A DNA stretch of 19,683 bases from an uncultured Erythrobacteraceae bacterium. GTDB lineage: Bacteria > Pseudomonadota > Alphaproteobacteria > Sphingomonadales > Sphingomonadaceae. The stretch spans positions 1 through 19,683 of the forward strand of contig CAMLQG010000068.1 of NCBI GenBank assembly GCA_946482075.1, written 5' to 3'. The notes below the pieces were generated by a model that was not told where the DNA came from, searched no databases, and worked only from the letters and a program-made list of their open reading frames with translations. Below are positions 1-7,092 of the stretch, in pieces. The position numbers and the translations under genes were made by a program. How positions within the stretch are numbered: the first letter of the stretch is position 1; each line of letters starts with the position of its first letter.

Positions 1-86
1 CGACGCTGGAATGGACCCTGTCCAGCCCGCCGCCGTTCCACCAGTTCGAAACGCTCCCGGTGATCGACGACAAGGCGCATCACTGA
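1..86 (+). CDS. ctaD: Cytochrome c oxidase subunit I, C-terminal end (partial)
   Basis: Only the last 27 codons are in the window, read from base 3 to the TGA at 84-86. The peptide contains [15 protein letters not shown], the conserved C-terminal signature of aa3-type oxidase subunit I (the W-T-x-x-S-P-P-P-F-H-x-F pattern followed by P-x-I). Subunit I is the heme a/a3 and CuB-bearing catalytic subunit in the inner membrane. The genes that follow (heme O synthase, CtaG, subunit III, SURF1) are its usual partners. The rest of the gene lies before base 1. Confidence comes from both the peptide and the neighbours. Confidence 0.9.
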   Translation, partial: TLEWTLSSPPPFHQFETLPVIDDKAHH

Positions 87-145
87 TCAGGGCCAGGGTC
101 GGGCGGACCGCAACCGGCGTCCGCCCGACCCGGCCCACCCCCCGA

Positions 146-167
146 CCCCTCCCGCAAGCGGGAGGGG
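146..167. repeat. Perfect 10-bp inverted repeat overlapping the ctaB ribosome binding site
   Basis: The arms CCCCTCCCGC (146-155) and GCGGGAGGGG (158-167) are perfect reverse complements separated by AA, so the real loop would be about 4 nt. The right arm runs into the purine-rich Shine-Dalgarno of ctaB (GGGAGG at 165-170), so a folded transcript would partly hide the ribosome binding site. The element may be a dispersed intergenic repeat, a weak terminator after ctaD, or a translational control element. The sequence does not separate these. Confidence 0.7.
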
Positions 168-178
168 AGGTAAAGAGT

Positions 179-1096
179 ATGACCGCGACAACCGCGCAAA
201 CCCTTCCGGCCGACTGGCGCGATTTCCTCGCCCTGACCAAGCCGCGAGTGATGAGCCTGGTGATCTTCACCGGCCTATGCGGAATGCTGGCCGCGCCCGG
301 TACGATCCATCCCGTCCTGGGCTTCACCGCCATTCTCTGCATCGCGATCGGCGCGGGCGGGGCGGCGGCGCTCAATCAGTGGTGGGAAGCCGATATCGAT
401 GCCGGCATGCGCCGCACCGCCGACCGACCGCTGCCCGCGGGGCGGATGGCGCGCGAGAGCGCGCGCGATTTCGGTGTCGGCCTGTCGGCCGCGTCCGTCC
501 TCATCATGGGGCTGGCGGTCAACGCGCTCGCCGCCGCGATCCTGCTGGTCTCGATCATCTATTACGCGGTGGTCTATACCGTCTGGCTCAAGCCGCGCAC
601 GCCGCAGAACATCGTGATCGGCGGCGGGGCGGGGGCCTTTCCGCCCCTGATCGGCTGGGTCGCGGTGACGGGCGACGTCACCGCCGTGCCCGTGCTGCTC
701 TTCGCGATCATCTTCTTCTGGACCCCGCCGCATTTCTGGGCGCTCGCGTTGTTCGTGCAATCGGACTATGCCAAGGTCGGCATCCCGATGCTGCCGGTAG
801 TGGCTGGCGAGAAAGCGACGCGCCGCCAGATCCTGATCTACACGGTCCTGCTCGTGCCGCTGGCCGTCGCGCCGTGGTTGATCGGTGGGACGGGGGCAGT
901 CTACGGCATTTCCGCCGCCGTGCTGACTGGCCTGTTCCTGCTGCTGGCGCTGCCGGTCGCCTTTCGCAGCACCGGTGCGGATGATACGATGAAGCCGGAA
1001 AAGCGGTTGTTCGCCTTCAGCGTGCTCTATCTCTTCGCGCTGTTCGGCGCACTGGTCGCCGATCATTGGATCTACACGCCCGGAGGCGCCGTATGA
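179..1096 (+). CDS. ctaB: Protoheme IX farnesyltransferase (heme O synthase)
   Basis: This UbiA-family polytopic membrane prenyltransferase converts protoheme IX and farnesyl diphosphate to heme O, the precursor of heme A for the oxidase. The 305-residue product has the family signature from N66 through the acidic residues D72 and D74 to RTADRP (79-84). A second conserved block, [12 protein letters not shown] followed by AFPPLIGW, comes mid-protein. Many hydrophobic segments follow, as expected. An open frame continues upstream to base 11, but ATG 179 is chosen because GGGAGG lies 8 nt before it and the protein then begins close to the conserved LTKPRV block. The stop overlaps the next start (ATGA, 1093-1096), so translation of the two is probably coupled. 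Confidence 0.96.
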   Translation: MTATTAQTLPADWRDFLALTKPRVMSLVIFTGLCGMLAAPGTIHPVLGFTAILCIAIGAGGAAALNQWWEADIDAGMRRTADRPLPAGRMARESARDFGVGLSAASVLIMGLAVNALAAAILLVSIIYYAVVYTVWLKPRTPQNIVIGGGAGAFPPLIGWVAVTGDVTAVPVLLFAIIFFWTPPHFWALALFVQSDYAKVGIPMLPVVAGEKATRRQILIYTVLLVPLAVAPWLIGGTGAVYGISAAVLTGLFLLLALPVAFRSTGADDTMKPEKRLFAFSVLYLFALFGALVADHWIYTPGGAV

Positions 1097-1227
1097 TTGG
1101 CCAGTTCGAACCCGACGAGGAATATCGCCGCCGCCAGCGCGCGCGCAATCGCGTGACGCTGGCGATCCTGGTGGGTTTCGCGATCCTGTTCTTCGCGATC
1201 ACCATCGTGCGGATCGGGGGACAGTGA
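1093..1227 (+). CDS. coxF: Small single-span membrane protein, CoxF-like
   Basis: This 44-residue protein has a charged N-terminus ([13 protein letters not shown], residues 8-20) and one hydrophobic span (about residues 21-39), suggesting an inner-membrane peptide with its N-terminus in the cytoplasm. Its start overlaps the ctaB stop by 4 nt (ATGA), and its TGA at 1225-1227 shares its last base with the ctaG ATG. A very short ORF at this spot is usual in alphaproteobacterial cox operons and is often labelled CoxF. The role is not settled, and assistance to heme or copper delivery is inferred only from position. The gene is easily missed because of its size. The symbol rests on synteny more than on sequence. 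Confidence 0.8.
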   Translation: MIGQFEPDEEYRRRQRARNRVTLAILVGFAILFFAITIVRIGGQ

Positions 1228-1787
1228 TGGCGGCCGCCGGGCTCGAGCAGAAGAATCGCCGTACCGCCTTCCTCGCGGTATGCTTTGTGGCCCTGATGGT
1301 CGGCCTCGGCTATGCCGCTGTCCCGCTCTATCGCATGTTCTGCCAGGTCACCGGTTTCGGCGGCACGACGCAGCGCGTCAGCGAGGCCGTGGCCAATTCC
1401 GTGGTGGTGGACAGCACGCGCACCATGTCGATCCGGTTCGATGGCAATGTCGCGCCCGATGTGCCGTGGACCTTCCGGCCCGAGCAGGTGAAGGATACCG
1501 TCTCGCTCGGCGCGCGCGACATGGCGATCTTCATTGCGAAGAACAATTCGGACAAGCCTGTCACCGGCACCGCGACTTTCAATGTCGAGCCGGAACAGAC
1601 CGGCCGTTATTTCAACAAGATACAGTGCTTCTGCTTCACCGAGCAGACGCTGCGGCCCGGGCAGGAAGTCCGCATGCCGGTGATCTATTACGTCGATCCC
1701 GCCATCGCCAAGGACGAGAACGCGCAGGACGTGCAGCAGATCACCTTGAGCTATACTTTCCACCGCGCGAAGGAACCTGCGTCATAG
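1227..1787 (+). CDS. ctaG: Cytochrome c oxidase assembly protein CtaG/Cox11 (CuB insertion)
   Basis: CtaG (Cox11 family) delivers copper to the CuB site of subunit I from the periplasmic side of the membrane. The 186-residue product has a single N-terminal span (about residues 13-32) followed by a soluble beta-rich domain. The diagnostic copper motif CFCFTEQ is at residues 134-140 with cysteines 134 and 136, and YRMFCQVTGFGG follows the span. A GTG three bases earlier is possible, but ATG 1227, which overlaps the coxF stop by one base, fits the operon style. The length is normal for the family. A 75-nt gap without an obvious terminator separates it from subunit III. Confidence 0.96.
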   Translation: MAAAGLEQKNRRTAFLAVCFVALMVGLGYAAVPLYRMFCQVTGFGGTTQRVSEAVANSVVVDSTRTMSIRFDGNVAPDVPWTFRPEQVKDTVSLGARDMAIFIAKNNSDKPVTGTATFNVEPEQTGRYFNKIQCFCFTEQTLRPGQEVRMPVIYYVDPAIAKDENAQDVQQITLSYTFHRAKEPAS

Positions 1788-1862
1788 CCTCTGGACCGGG
1801 GCAAGAACCGACGATAAGGGGCCTTCGAAGACTAATTTTCGCCGATACAGGAACGAGCGACC

Positions 1863-2684
1863 ATGGCTGGTACCAAGAACCACGATTACCACATTCTGCC
1901 GGTAGATCCCTGGCCGCTGATCGGCGCGTTTTCCGCGCTGACGTTCACGTCCGGCATGGTCCTGTTCATGCATGACCTGCCGTTCGGCAAATATGTCGTG
2001 CTGGCCGGTGTGCTCGGCCTGGCGCTGACTTTCTACAGCTGGTTCTCCAACATCGTGAAGGAAGCGCAGCAGGGCGATCACACCCCCGTCGTGCAGCTTC
2101 ACCTGCGCTACGGCATGATCCTGTTCATCGCGTCCGAAGTGATGTTCTTCGTCGGCTGGTTCTGGAGCTGGTTCGACTTCTCGCTGTTCCCGTCCAAGCT
2201 GGCCGAAGTGGTCGGCGGGCAGTTCCCGCCCAAGGGCATCGAAGCGGTGATGGATCCGTTCGACCTGCCGCTGCTCAACACGCTGATCCTGCTGTGCTCG
2301 GGCACCACCGTCACCTGGGCGCACCACGCGCTGATCCATGGCGATCGCGAAGGGTTGAAGAAGGGCCTGTGGGCCACGATCACGCTGGGCGCGCTGTTCA
2401 CCTCGATCCAGGCCTATGAATATATCCATGCGCCGTTTGCGTTCGGCGGCAATACCTACAGTTCGGCCTTCTACATGGCGACGGGCTTCCACGGCTTCCA
2501 CGTGCTGGTCGGCACGATCTTCCTGATCGTCTGCCTGCGCCGTACCTATCTGGGCCACTTCACCCCGCGCCAGCATTTCGGTTTCGAAGCGGCCGCGTGG
2601 TACTGGCACTTCGTCGACGTGGTGTGGCTGTTCCTCTTCGTCGTCGTCTATGTCTGGGGCGGCTGGGGCGCGCCGATCCACTGA
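1863..2684 (+). CDS. ctaE: Cytochrome c oxidase subunit III
   Basis: Subunit III (also called coxC) stabilises the oxidase core and the proton uptake path. The 273-residue product begins with the typical NHDYHILPVDPWPL and carries the conserved SEVMFFVGWFWSWF block with the membrane glutamate E92. The TGFHGFHVLVGT block and the C-terminal WYWHFVDVVWLFLFVVVYVWG follow. Seven hydrophobic spans can be traced. The ribosome binding site is modest (GGAACGAG upstream of ATG 1863). The TGA at 2682-2684 shares a base with the downstream DUF983 ATG. A terminator-like hairpin lies 36 bp past the stop. Confidence 0.97.
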   Translation: MAGTKNHDYHILPVDPWPLIGAFSALTFTSGMVLFMHDLPFGKYVVLAGVLGLALTFYSWFSNIVKEAQQGDHTPVVQLHLRYGMILFIASEVMFFVGWFWSWFDFSLFPSKLAEVVGGQFPPKGIEAVMDPFDLPLLNTLILLCSGTTVTWAHHALIHGDREGLKKGLWATITLGALFTSIQAYEYIHAPFAFGGNTYSSAFYMATGFHGFHVLVGTIFLIVCLRRTYLGHFTPRQHFGFEAAAWYWHFVDVVWLFLFVVVYVWGGWGAPIH

Positions 2685-3082
2685 TGGTTTCGGATACTCC
2701 CAATAGAGGGCCGAATTCGAAAGGGCAGCCCCGCTTGGCCGAGGCTGCCCTTTTTGGTCTGTGCCCGGCCTGTGGCGGCAAGACGCTGTTTGCGGGCCCG
2801 GTCGCTTTCGCCGAGAAGTGTCGCGCGTGCGGGTTGGACTATGGGAAGTTCAACGTGGGTGACGGGCCTGCCGCTTTCCTCACGCTCATCATCGGAGCGC
2901 TGATCACGGGGCTGGCGCTCTGGCTCGACGTGTCGCTGCATCCGCCTTTCTGGGTTCACATCATCCTGTGGGTGCCGATCACGGCTTTCGCCGTGGTCTA
3001 TGGCCTGCGCATGGCCAAGGCCGCGCTGCTCCATGCCGAATATACCCGCAAGGCGGGCGAGGCTGGCCGGGACGATTCGTGA
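2684..3082 (+). CDS. DUF983 zinc-ribbon membrane protein of the cox operon
   Basis: The 132-residue product has two CxxC pairs (C27/C30 in CPACGG and C46/C49 in CRACG), then GKFNVGDGPA and two hydrophobic spans (about 62-83 and 91-112). This is the DUF983 layout common in alphaproteobacterial cox operons between subunit III and SURF1. The function is not established. Metal binding by the four cysteines is inferred from spacing. The start is uncertain. ATG 2684 overlaps the ctaE stop by one base and has operon-style coupling, but the first ~25 codons pass through a terminator-like hairpin and include uncommon codons such as AGA and ACT. TTG 2735, preceded by AAAGGG, is an alternative. The stop overlaps the SURF1 GTG (GTGA). 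Confidence 0.88.
   Translation: MVSDTPNRGPNSKGQPRLAEAALFGLCPACGGKTLFAGPVAFAEKCRACGLDYGKFNVGDGPAAFLTLIIGALITGLALWLDVSLHPPFWVHIILWVPITAFAVVYGLRMAKAALLHAEYTRKAGEAGRDDS
2720..2755 (+). terminator. Intrinsic-terminator-like hairpin inside the 5' end of the DUF983 frame
   Basis: Arms AAAGGGCAGCC (2720-2730) and GGCTGCCCTTT (2743-2753) are perfect complements (11 bp) with a 12-nt loop, and the right arm ends in five Ts (2751-2755). This is the form of a Rho-independent terminator, located 36 bp after the subunit III stop. It lies in frame within the likely DUF983 coding sequence. It could reduce expression of the two assembly genes relative to the structural subunits. Activity is inferred from form alone. 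Confidence 0.65.
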
Positions 3083-3657
3083 CGCGGCGGATTCCGATCC
3101 TTCCGACGATCGTCGTGGTGGGCGCGATTCTCACGATGATCGGGCTGGGCGTGTGGCAATTGCAACGCGCGGACTGGAAGGCCGGCTTGCTCGCGCGCTA
3201 TCAGACGGCGCTCGCCATGTCGGCCGAAGTACCGTTCCCGCACGGAGCGGCCGAGGTTGAAAAAGCGCTGTATCGCCGCGCCACGATCACTTGCGGCAAG
3301 GTGCTGGAACGCGGAGCGATCTCGGGTAAGAGCCTCAAGGGCGAGGCGGGCTGGGCGCAGACCGTGCGCTGCGCAACGGCACGTGGGCCGGTCGACGTTT
3401 CGCTGGGCTGGACCAATGCGCCGGGTGAATCCGCCTGGGCGGGCGGGACGATCCAAGGGGCGATCGCACCTGCGGGTGAAAGCGCCCGGCTGATCGCGAT
3501 GCCCGCGGTGGCGGGGCTGGGCGATCTCGCTGCGCCTGATCCGAGCGAACTGCCGAACAACCATATGGCCTATGCCTGGCAATGGTTCTTCTTCGCGGCG
3601 ACCGCACTGGTGATCTACGTGCTCGCCCTGCGGAAACGGTGGAAAGACAAGGCATGA
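3079..3657 (+). CDS. surf1: SURF1 family cytochrome oxidase biogenesis protein
   Basis: SURF1 (Shy1) assists heme a insertion into subunit I. The 192-residue product has the family architecture: an N-terminal span ending in GLGVWQLQRADWK (residues 22-34), a periplasmic domain, and a C-terminal NNHMAYAWQWFFFA motif leading into a second span and a basic tail. It is shorter than many bacterial SURF1 proteins, mainly in the central domain. The chosen start is GTG 3079, whose last two bases are the first two of the upstream TGA (GTGA overlap). The frame is open further upstream, but that extension overlaps DUF983 deeply and lacks family features. A paired inverted repeat starts 7 nt after the stop. 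Confidence 0.93.
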   Translation: MTRRIPILPTIVVVGAILTMIGLGVWQLQRADWKAGLLARYQTALAMSAEVPFPHGAAEVEKALYRRATITCGKVLERGAISGKSLKGEAGWAQTVRCATARGPVDVSLGWTNAPGESAWAGGTIQGAIAPAGESARLIAMPAVAGLGDLAAPDPSELPNNHMAYAWQWFFFAATALVIYVLALRKRWKDKA

Positions 3658-3664
3658 CCTTTCG

Positions 3665-3755
3665 CCGTTCGCCCTGAGCCTGTCGAAGGGCGGCTTTTAA
3701 TTTTCTGCGGCAGAAGAAGAGAAGAACGGTCCTTCGGCAAGCTCAGGATGAACGG
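3665..3755. repeat. Paired inverted repeat, CTGAGCTTGTCGAAG family, copy 1
   Basis: The left arm begins CCGTTCGCCCTGAGCCTGTC and the right arm, read on the other strand, begins CCGTTCATCCTGAGCTTGCC. The arms are related but have diverged at several positions, and about 35 nt of less constrained sequence lie between them. The element fills the spacer between the surf1 stop and the stop of the oppositely oriented SRPBCC gene, so it may end transcription from both sides. Four more copies are at 6077, 7093, 15041 and 15897. Confidence 0.85.
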
Positions 3756-3767
3756 ATCTCTTCGCAG

Positions 3768-4220
3768 CTATTTATAAAACCCCTCGCGCAGATTGATGCG
3801 GTGTTCCACCCACATCTTCATCGCGCAGAGCATCTGGCTCCACCCCATGCAATTGCCGTAGCTCGCATCGAGGCCGGGCTGCGTTTCGGCCCAGCCGGTC
3901 TCGCCGATCTCCACCAGCGTGGTGCCGTTGCCGCAATCGGTGAAGCGCATCGTCACTTCGGTTTCGCCCGCATCGCCCTTGGTATGCTCGCCGCCCCAGT
4001 GGAGCACGATCAGTTCGTTCTCTACCAAATCCACCACCCTCACCGGGAAGGCGCCGGGGAAGTCCGCGAAGTCCCAGGTCACCGTCGCGCCTTTTTCCAG
4101 CCGACCCTTGGCTCCGCCGGTGGTGAAGTAGGAGGACAGCTCCTGCGGATCGACGACCGCTTCGAACACGTCGGCAACCGGGCGGGCGATCCGCCCGAAG
4201 ACTCGGAATTTCAGTTCCAT
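3768..4220 (-). CDS. AHSA1/SRPBCC-domain protein
   Basis: The 150-residue product starts MELKFRVFGRIARPVADVFE and includes VVDPQELSSYFTTGGAKG, a tryptophan-containing strand (VTWDFADFPG) and an amphipathic C-terminal helix with GWSQMLCAMKMWVEH. This is the pattern of START-like AHSA1 (Hsp90 ATPase activator homologue) proteins with a hydrophobic ligand cavity. The ligand is unknown. Such genes are commonly paired with an ArsR regulator, as here. ATG 4220 is chosen because it starts the conserved first strand; an in-frame extension to 4490 would overlap the divergent ArsR gene and looks spurious. A GGAG lies about 12 nt before the start. Regulation by the neighbouring ArsR through the shared palindrome is likely but inferred. 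Confidence 0.88.
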   Translation of the reverse strand: MELKFRVFGRIARPVADVFEAVVDPQELSSYFTTGGAKGRLEKGATVTWDFADFPGAFPVRVVDLVENELIVLHWGGEHTKGDAGETEVTMRFTDCGNGTTLVEIGETGWAETQPGLDASYGNCMGWSQMLCAMKMWVEHRINLREGFYK

Positions 4221-4257
4221 GGCCGTTCGACTCCATCCTCTTGTGCCGAGCTCCATA

Positions 4258-4277
4258 ATGTTATAAAAATATAACAT
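4258..4277. promoter_or_regulatory. Palindromic ArsR-type operator in the divergent promoter region
   Basis: The arms ATGTTATA (4258-4265) and TATAACAT (4270-4277) are perfect complements around AAAA. The site sits in an AT-rich island unlike the GC-rich surroundings and overlaps the first two bases of the ArsR ATG. ArsR-family repressors commonly bind AT-rich dyads of this kind. TATAAA at 4262-4267 could serve as a -10 element placing the start of the ArsR transcript at or next to its ATG, with no Shine-Dalgarno visible upstream. On the other strand the same island can supply a -10 for the SRPBCC gene. Confidence 0.75.
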
Positions 4278-4623
4278 GTCAACCGATGACGATCTCGACC
4301 GCGTGTTCAAGGCGCTGGCCAACGCTGTACGGCGGCGCATTTGCGACGAATTGCGGGATTGTCCGCTGACGACCAAGCAACTCGCCGATTGCATCCCGGA
4401 GCTCGATCGCTGCACGGTGATGCAGCACCTGGGGGTGCTGGAACGGGCGGGGCTGGTGATCGCCGCGCGGCGAGGGCGGGAGCGATTCAACCATCTCGAC
4501 GCGATACCGATCCAGCGACTCTACGAGCGTTGGATTGGCCCGCATACCGCCGGGGCCGCTGCCTCGCTCAGCCGGTTGAATCGGGGGCTGGAAGAGGCGG
4601 TAGCTGTGCGAGGTGAGGTCTGA
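4276..4623 (+). CDS. ArsR/SmtB-family winged-helix transcriptional regulator
   Basis: The 115-residue protein opens with DDDLDRVFKALANAVRRRI, the standard first helices of ArsR proteins. It continues with the recognition-helix region LTTKQLADCIPELDRCTVMQ followed by HLGVLERAGLV and the wing AARRGRERFNHLD. Cysteines are present, but no clear CxC metal motif is seen in the recognition helix, so metal sensing is not supported. This fits the ArsR subgroup paired with AHSA1 proteins. It is divergent from the SRPBCC gene and its start codon lies inside the shared palindrome, pointing to autorepression. No ribosome binding site is visible, so a leaderless message is possible. Confidence 0.92.
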   Translation: MSTDDDLDRVFKALANAVRRRICDELRDCPLTTKQLADCIPELDRCTVMQHLGVLERAGLVIAARRGRERFNHLDAIPIQRLYERWIGPHTAGAAASLSRLNRGLEEAVAVRGEV

Positions 4624-4672
4624 GGGCCTCACGTGTTGCTTCCGCGGCCTCACAAGGCTAGTCGCGCGGCCC

Positions 4673-6073
4673 ATGGACTATATTTCCACTCGCGGCGCAG
4701 CGCCCGCGCTCGATTTCGAGAACGTCACCCTGGCCGGGCTTGCGAGCGATGGCGGCCTCTATGTGCCGCGCGTATGGCCACAATTCTCCGAATTCGAGAT
4801 TTCGGAGATGGCAGGCCTGCCTTATGCCCAGCTCGCCGCCAAGGTGATGCAGCCTTTCGTCGGCAACTGCCTGACGGAGCAGCGGTTGCTCGAACTGTGC
4901 GAGCGGGCCTATGGCCGCTTCGCGCATGATGCGGTGACGCCGCTGGTTCAGCTGGACGAACAGAACTGGCTGCTCGAACTGTTCCACGGGCCCACGCTGG
5001 CTTTCAAGGATGTGGCGCTTCAACTGCTGGGCCTGTTGTTCGAGGAATTCCTGTCCCGCCGGGACGACCGGCTGACCATCGTGGGGGCGACGTCGGGCGA
5101 TACCGGTTCCGCTGCGATCGACGCGGTTGCCGGACGGGACCGGGTGGACATCTTCATGCTGCATCCCAAGGGCCGGGTGAGCGACGTGCAGCGCCGCCAG
5201 ATGACCACGGTCAAGGCGGCGAACGTCTACAACATCGCGATCGACGGCAGTTTCGATGATGCGCAGGCGATGGTGAAGCGCATGTTCGGCGACCGGACGA
5301 TGACCGACCGGTTCCGGATCAGCGCCGTCAATTCGATCAACTGGGCGCGGCTGATGGCGCAGGTGGTGTACTACTTCGCTACTTCCACCCAGCTCGGCGG
5401 GCCGCGCCGCAAAGTGGCTTACGCAGTGCCGACCGGCAATTTCGGCGATGTCTTCGCCGGCTATGTCGCGGCCAGGATGGGCTTGCCGATCGAGCAACTG
5501 ATCGTGGCGACGAATGTCAACGACATCCTCCATCGCGCGCTGTCGCATGGCGATTACTCGGCCGGCACGGTTACGCCCACGGCAGCGCCGTCGATGGACA
5601 TCCAGGTCAGCTCCAATTTCGAACGGTTGCTGTTCGATGTCGGCGGGCGCGACGGCACTTCGCTGGCCTCGCAGATGCGCGGCTTCGAAGAGACGAAAGC
5701 GATGCTCCTCACCAATGCGCAGCGCGAAGGGGCCTCCGCGCTCTTCACCAGCGCGCGCGCCGACGGCGCGGACATGAGCAACGCGATGCGCTGGGCGTAT
5801 GAAGGGTGCGGCGAAGTGATCGATCCGCACACCGCGATCGGCCTGCATGCCGCTCGCGAATCCGGCATCGATCCGCATATCCCCGTAGTCACGCTGGCGA
5901 CCGCGCATCCCGCGAAGTTCCCCGACGCGGTGGAGCGCGCGACCGGTCTGCGCCCGCCGCTGCCCGCCCGTGTGGGCGACCTGTTCCAGCGCGAGGAACG
6001 CTATGTCGAGCTGCCGGGCGATTACGACGCGATCGCCGCTTACGTCGCCCAGCACGCTACGCCTTCGAACTAG
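4673..6073 (+). CDS. thrC: Threonine synthase
   Basis: This PLP enzyme converts O-phospho-L-homoserine to threonine. The 466-residue product carries the N-terminal YISTRGAAPALDFENVTLAG and GLYVPRVWP, and the PLP lysine K112 in HGPTLAFKDVALQ. The phosphate-binding region TSGDTGSAA starts at residue 139, and the later block VPTGNFGDVFAGYVA is also present. Length and motifs match the long (E. coli/yeast-type) threonine synthases. ATG 4673 is chosen because the conserved N-terminus begins there; the frame is open to 4613 without a good ribosome binding site. It follows ArsR by 49 nt. In related genomes thrC often follows the cox assembly genes, so the ArsR/SRPBCC pair may be an insertion. A paired repeat begins 3 nt after the stop. 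Confidence 0.97.
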   Translation: MDYISTRGAAPALDFENVTLAGLASDGGLYVPRVWPQFSEFEISEMAGLPYAQLAAKVMQPFVGNCLTEQRLLELCERAYGRFAHDAVTPLVQLDEQNWLLELFHGPTLAFKDVALQLLGLLFEEFLSRRDDRLTIVGATSGDTGSAAIDAVAGRDRVDIFMLHPKGRVSDVQRRQMTTVKAANVYNIAIDGSFDDAQAMVKRMFGDRTMTDRFRISAVNSINWARLMAQVVYYFATSTQLGGPRRKVAYAVPTGNFGDVFAGYVAARMGLPIEQLIVATNVNDILHRALSHGDYSAGTVTPTAAPSMDIQVSSNFERLLFDVGGRDGTSLASQMRGFEETKAMLLTNAQREGASALFTSARADGADMSNAMRWAYEGCGEVIDPHTAIGLHAARESGIDPHIPVVTLATAHPAKFPDAVERATGLRPPLPARVGDLFQREERYVELPGDYDAIAAYVAQHATPSN

Positions 6074-6076
6074 GTG

Positions 6077-6166
6077 CCGTTCGTCCTGAGCTTGTCAAAG
6101 GACAGTCTTTCTTTTCTTGTGTGATCGCAGAGAAAAGCGGTCCTTCGACAAGCTCAGGACGAACGG
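6077..6166. repeat. Paired inverted repeat, CTGAGCTTGTCGAAG family, copy 2
   Basis: The left arm begins CCGTTCGTCCTGAGCTTGTC and continues AAAGGAC. The right arm is its reverse complement with one change (GAAGGAC on the other strand). About 35 nt lie between the arms. The element starts 3 nt after the thrC stop and ends 16 nt before the TTG start of the methyltransferase gene, so the spacer is almost entirely repeat. Confidence 0.88.
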
Positions 6167-6182
6167 ATGAGGGAGGCTCGGT

Positions 6183-7070
6183 TTGGCGAAACTATCTGAA
6201 GACTCCCTGATCCTCGCCGGCGAAGGCTGGGCGGATTACGGGCTGATCGACAGCGGGCGGGGCCGCAAGCTGGAACGCTACGGCAAGTACCGCTTCATTC
6301 GCCCGGAACCCCAGGCGCTGTGGGCACCGCGTCTCGCGGACTGGGATGCGGATGGCGAATTCGTACCCGGTTCGGACGAGGATGGCGGCGGGCGCTGGCA
6401 ATTCTTCCGCAAGGTTCCTGGTGAAGGCTGGCCGCTCGCCTGGCGAGACGTGAAGTTCACCGCGCAATGCACGCCTTTCCGCCATCTCGGCTTCTTCCCG
6501 GACATGGCGCCGGTGTGGGACTGGATGCGCGTTCGGCTGGACGGGAAGCCTGATGCCTCGACGCTCAATCTCTTCGGCTATACCGGTGTCGGCTCGCTCG
6601 CGCTGTCGCAGGCGGGATCGGTTGCGCATGTCGATGCGTCCAAGAAATCCGTTGCTCAGGCACGGGAGAATGCGGCGCTGTCGGGCATGGCGGAGCGACC
6701 GATCCGCTGGCTGGTGGACGATGCCGGGAAGTTCACCGCGCGCGAAGTGCGGCGCGAGAAACGCTATGACGGGATCATCCTCGACCCGCCCAAATTCGGG
6801 CGTGGCCCGGAAGGCGAGATCTGGCGGCTGGAAGAAGGGCTCCCCGGCCTGATCGCGGATTGCCGCAGGCTGCTCGATGCCGACAGCCGGTTCCTGTTCC
6901 TGACGGTCTATGCCGTGCGCATGTCTTCACTCGCGATCGCGGGGCTGCTGGCCGAACTGTTCGCCGACCTGCCGGGGCGGATCGAGCATGGCGAGCTTGC
7001 CGTGCGCGAGGAGGGCGAGGGCGGTCGCCTGCTCCCCACCGCGATCTTCGCAAGGTGGCGGAAAGAATGA
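6183..7070 (+). CDS. Class I SAM-dependent methyltransferase, RlmI/COG1092 type
   Basis: The 295-residue product has a Rossmann-fold methyltransferase core. Motif I is LNLFGYTGVGSLAL (residues 128-141), the acidic end of strand 2 is VDASKKSV (D151), and WLVDDAGKF (177-184) follows. The catalytic-type motif DPPKFGRG (201-208) is the form found in RlmI/RlmK-like 23S rRNA cytosine or guanine methyltransferases. The N-terminal ~120 residues are a smaller RNA-binding-like region rather than a clear PUA domain. An RNA target is likely, but the exact one cannot be read. The start is TTG 6183 with GGGAGG 6-8 nt upstream. It lies alone between two copies of the same inverted repeat. Confidence 0.87.
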   Translation: MAKLSEDSLILAGEGWADYGLIDSGRGRKLERYGKYRFIRPEPQALWAPRLADWDADGEFVPGSDEDGGGRWQFFRKVPGEGWPLAWRDVKFTAQCTPFRHLGFFPDMAPVWDWMRVRLDGKPDASTLNLFGYTGVGSLALSQAGSVAHVDASKKSVAQARENAALSGMAERPIRWLVDDAGKFTAREVRREKRYDGIILDPPKFGRGPEGEIWRLEEGLPGLIADCRRLLDADSRFLFLTVYAVRMSSLAIAGLLAELFADLPGRIEHGELAVREEGEGGRLLPTAIFARWRKE

Positions 7071-7092
7071 ATTTGGCGCCGCGTCTTTTTCT

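Noticed and set aside
11..178. N-terminal extension of heme O synthase to base 11
   Set aside because: The extension overlaps the ctaD end and a GC-rich hairpin and is Pro/Arg-rich; ATG 179 has a strong ribosome binding site and the conserved N-terminus.
4658..6055. Long - strand open frame opposite thrC
   Set aside because: Low-complexity Arg/His/Asp-rich translation with no family features; thrC on the + strand is certain.
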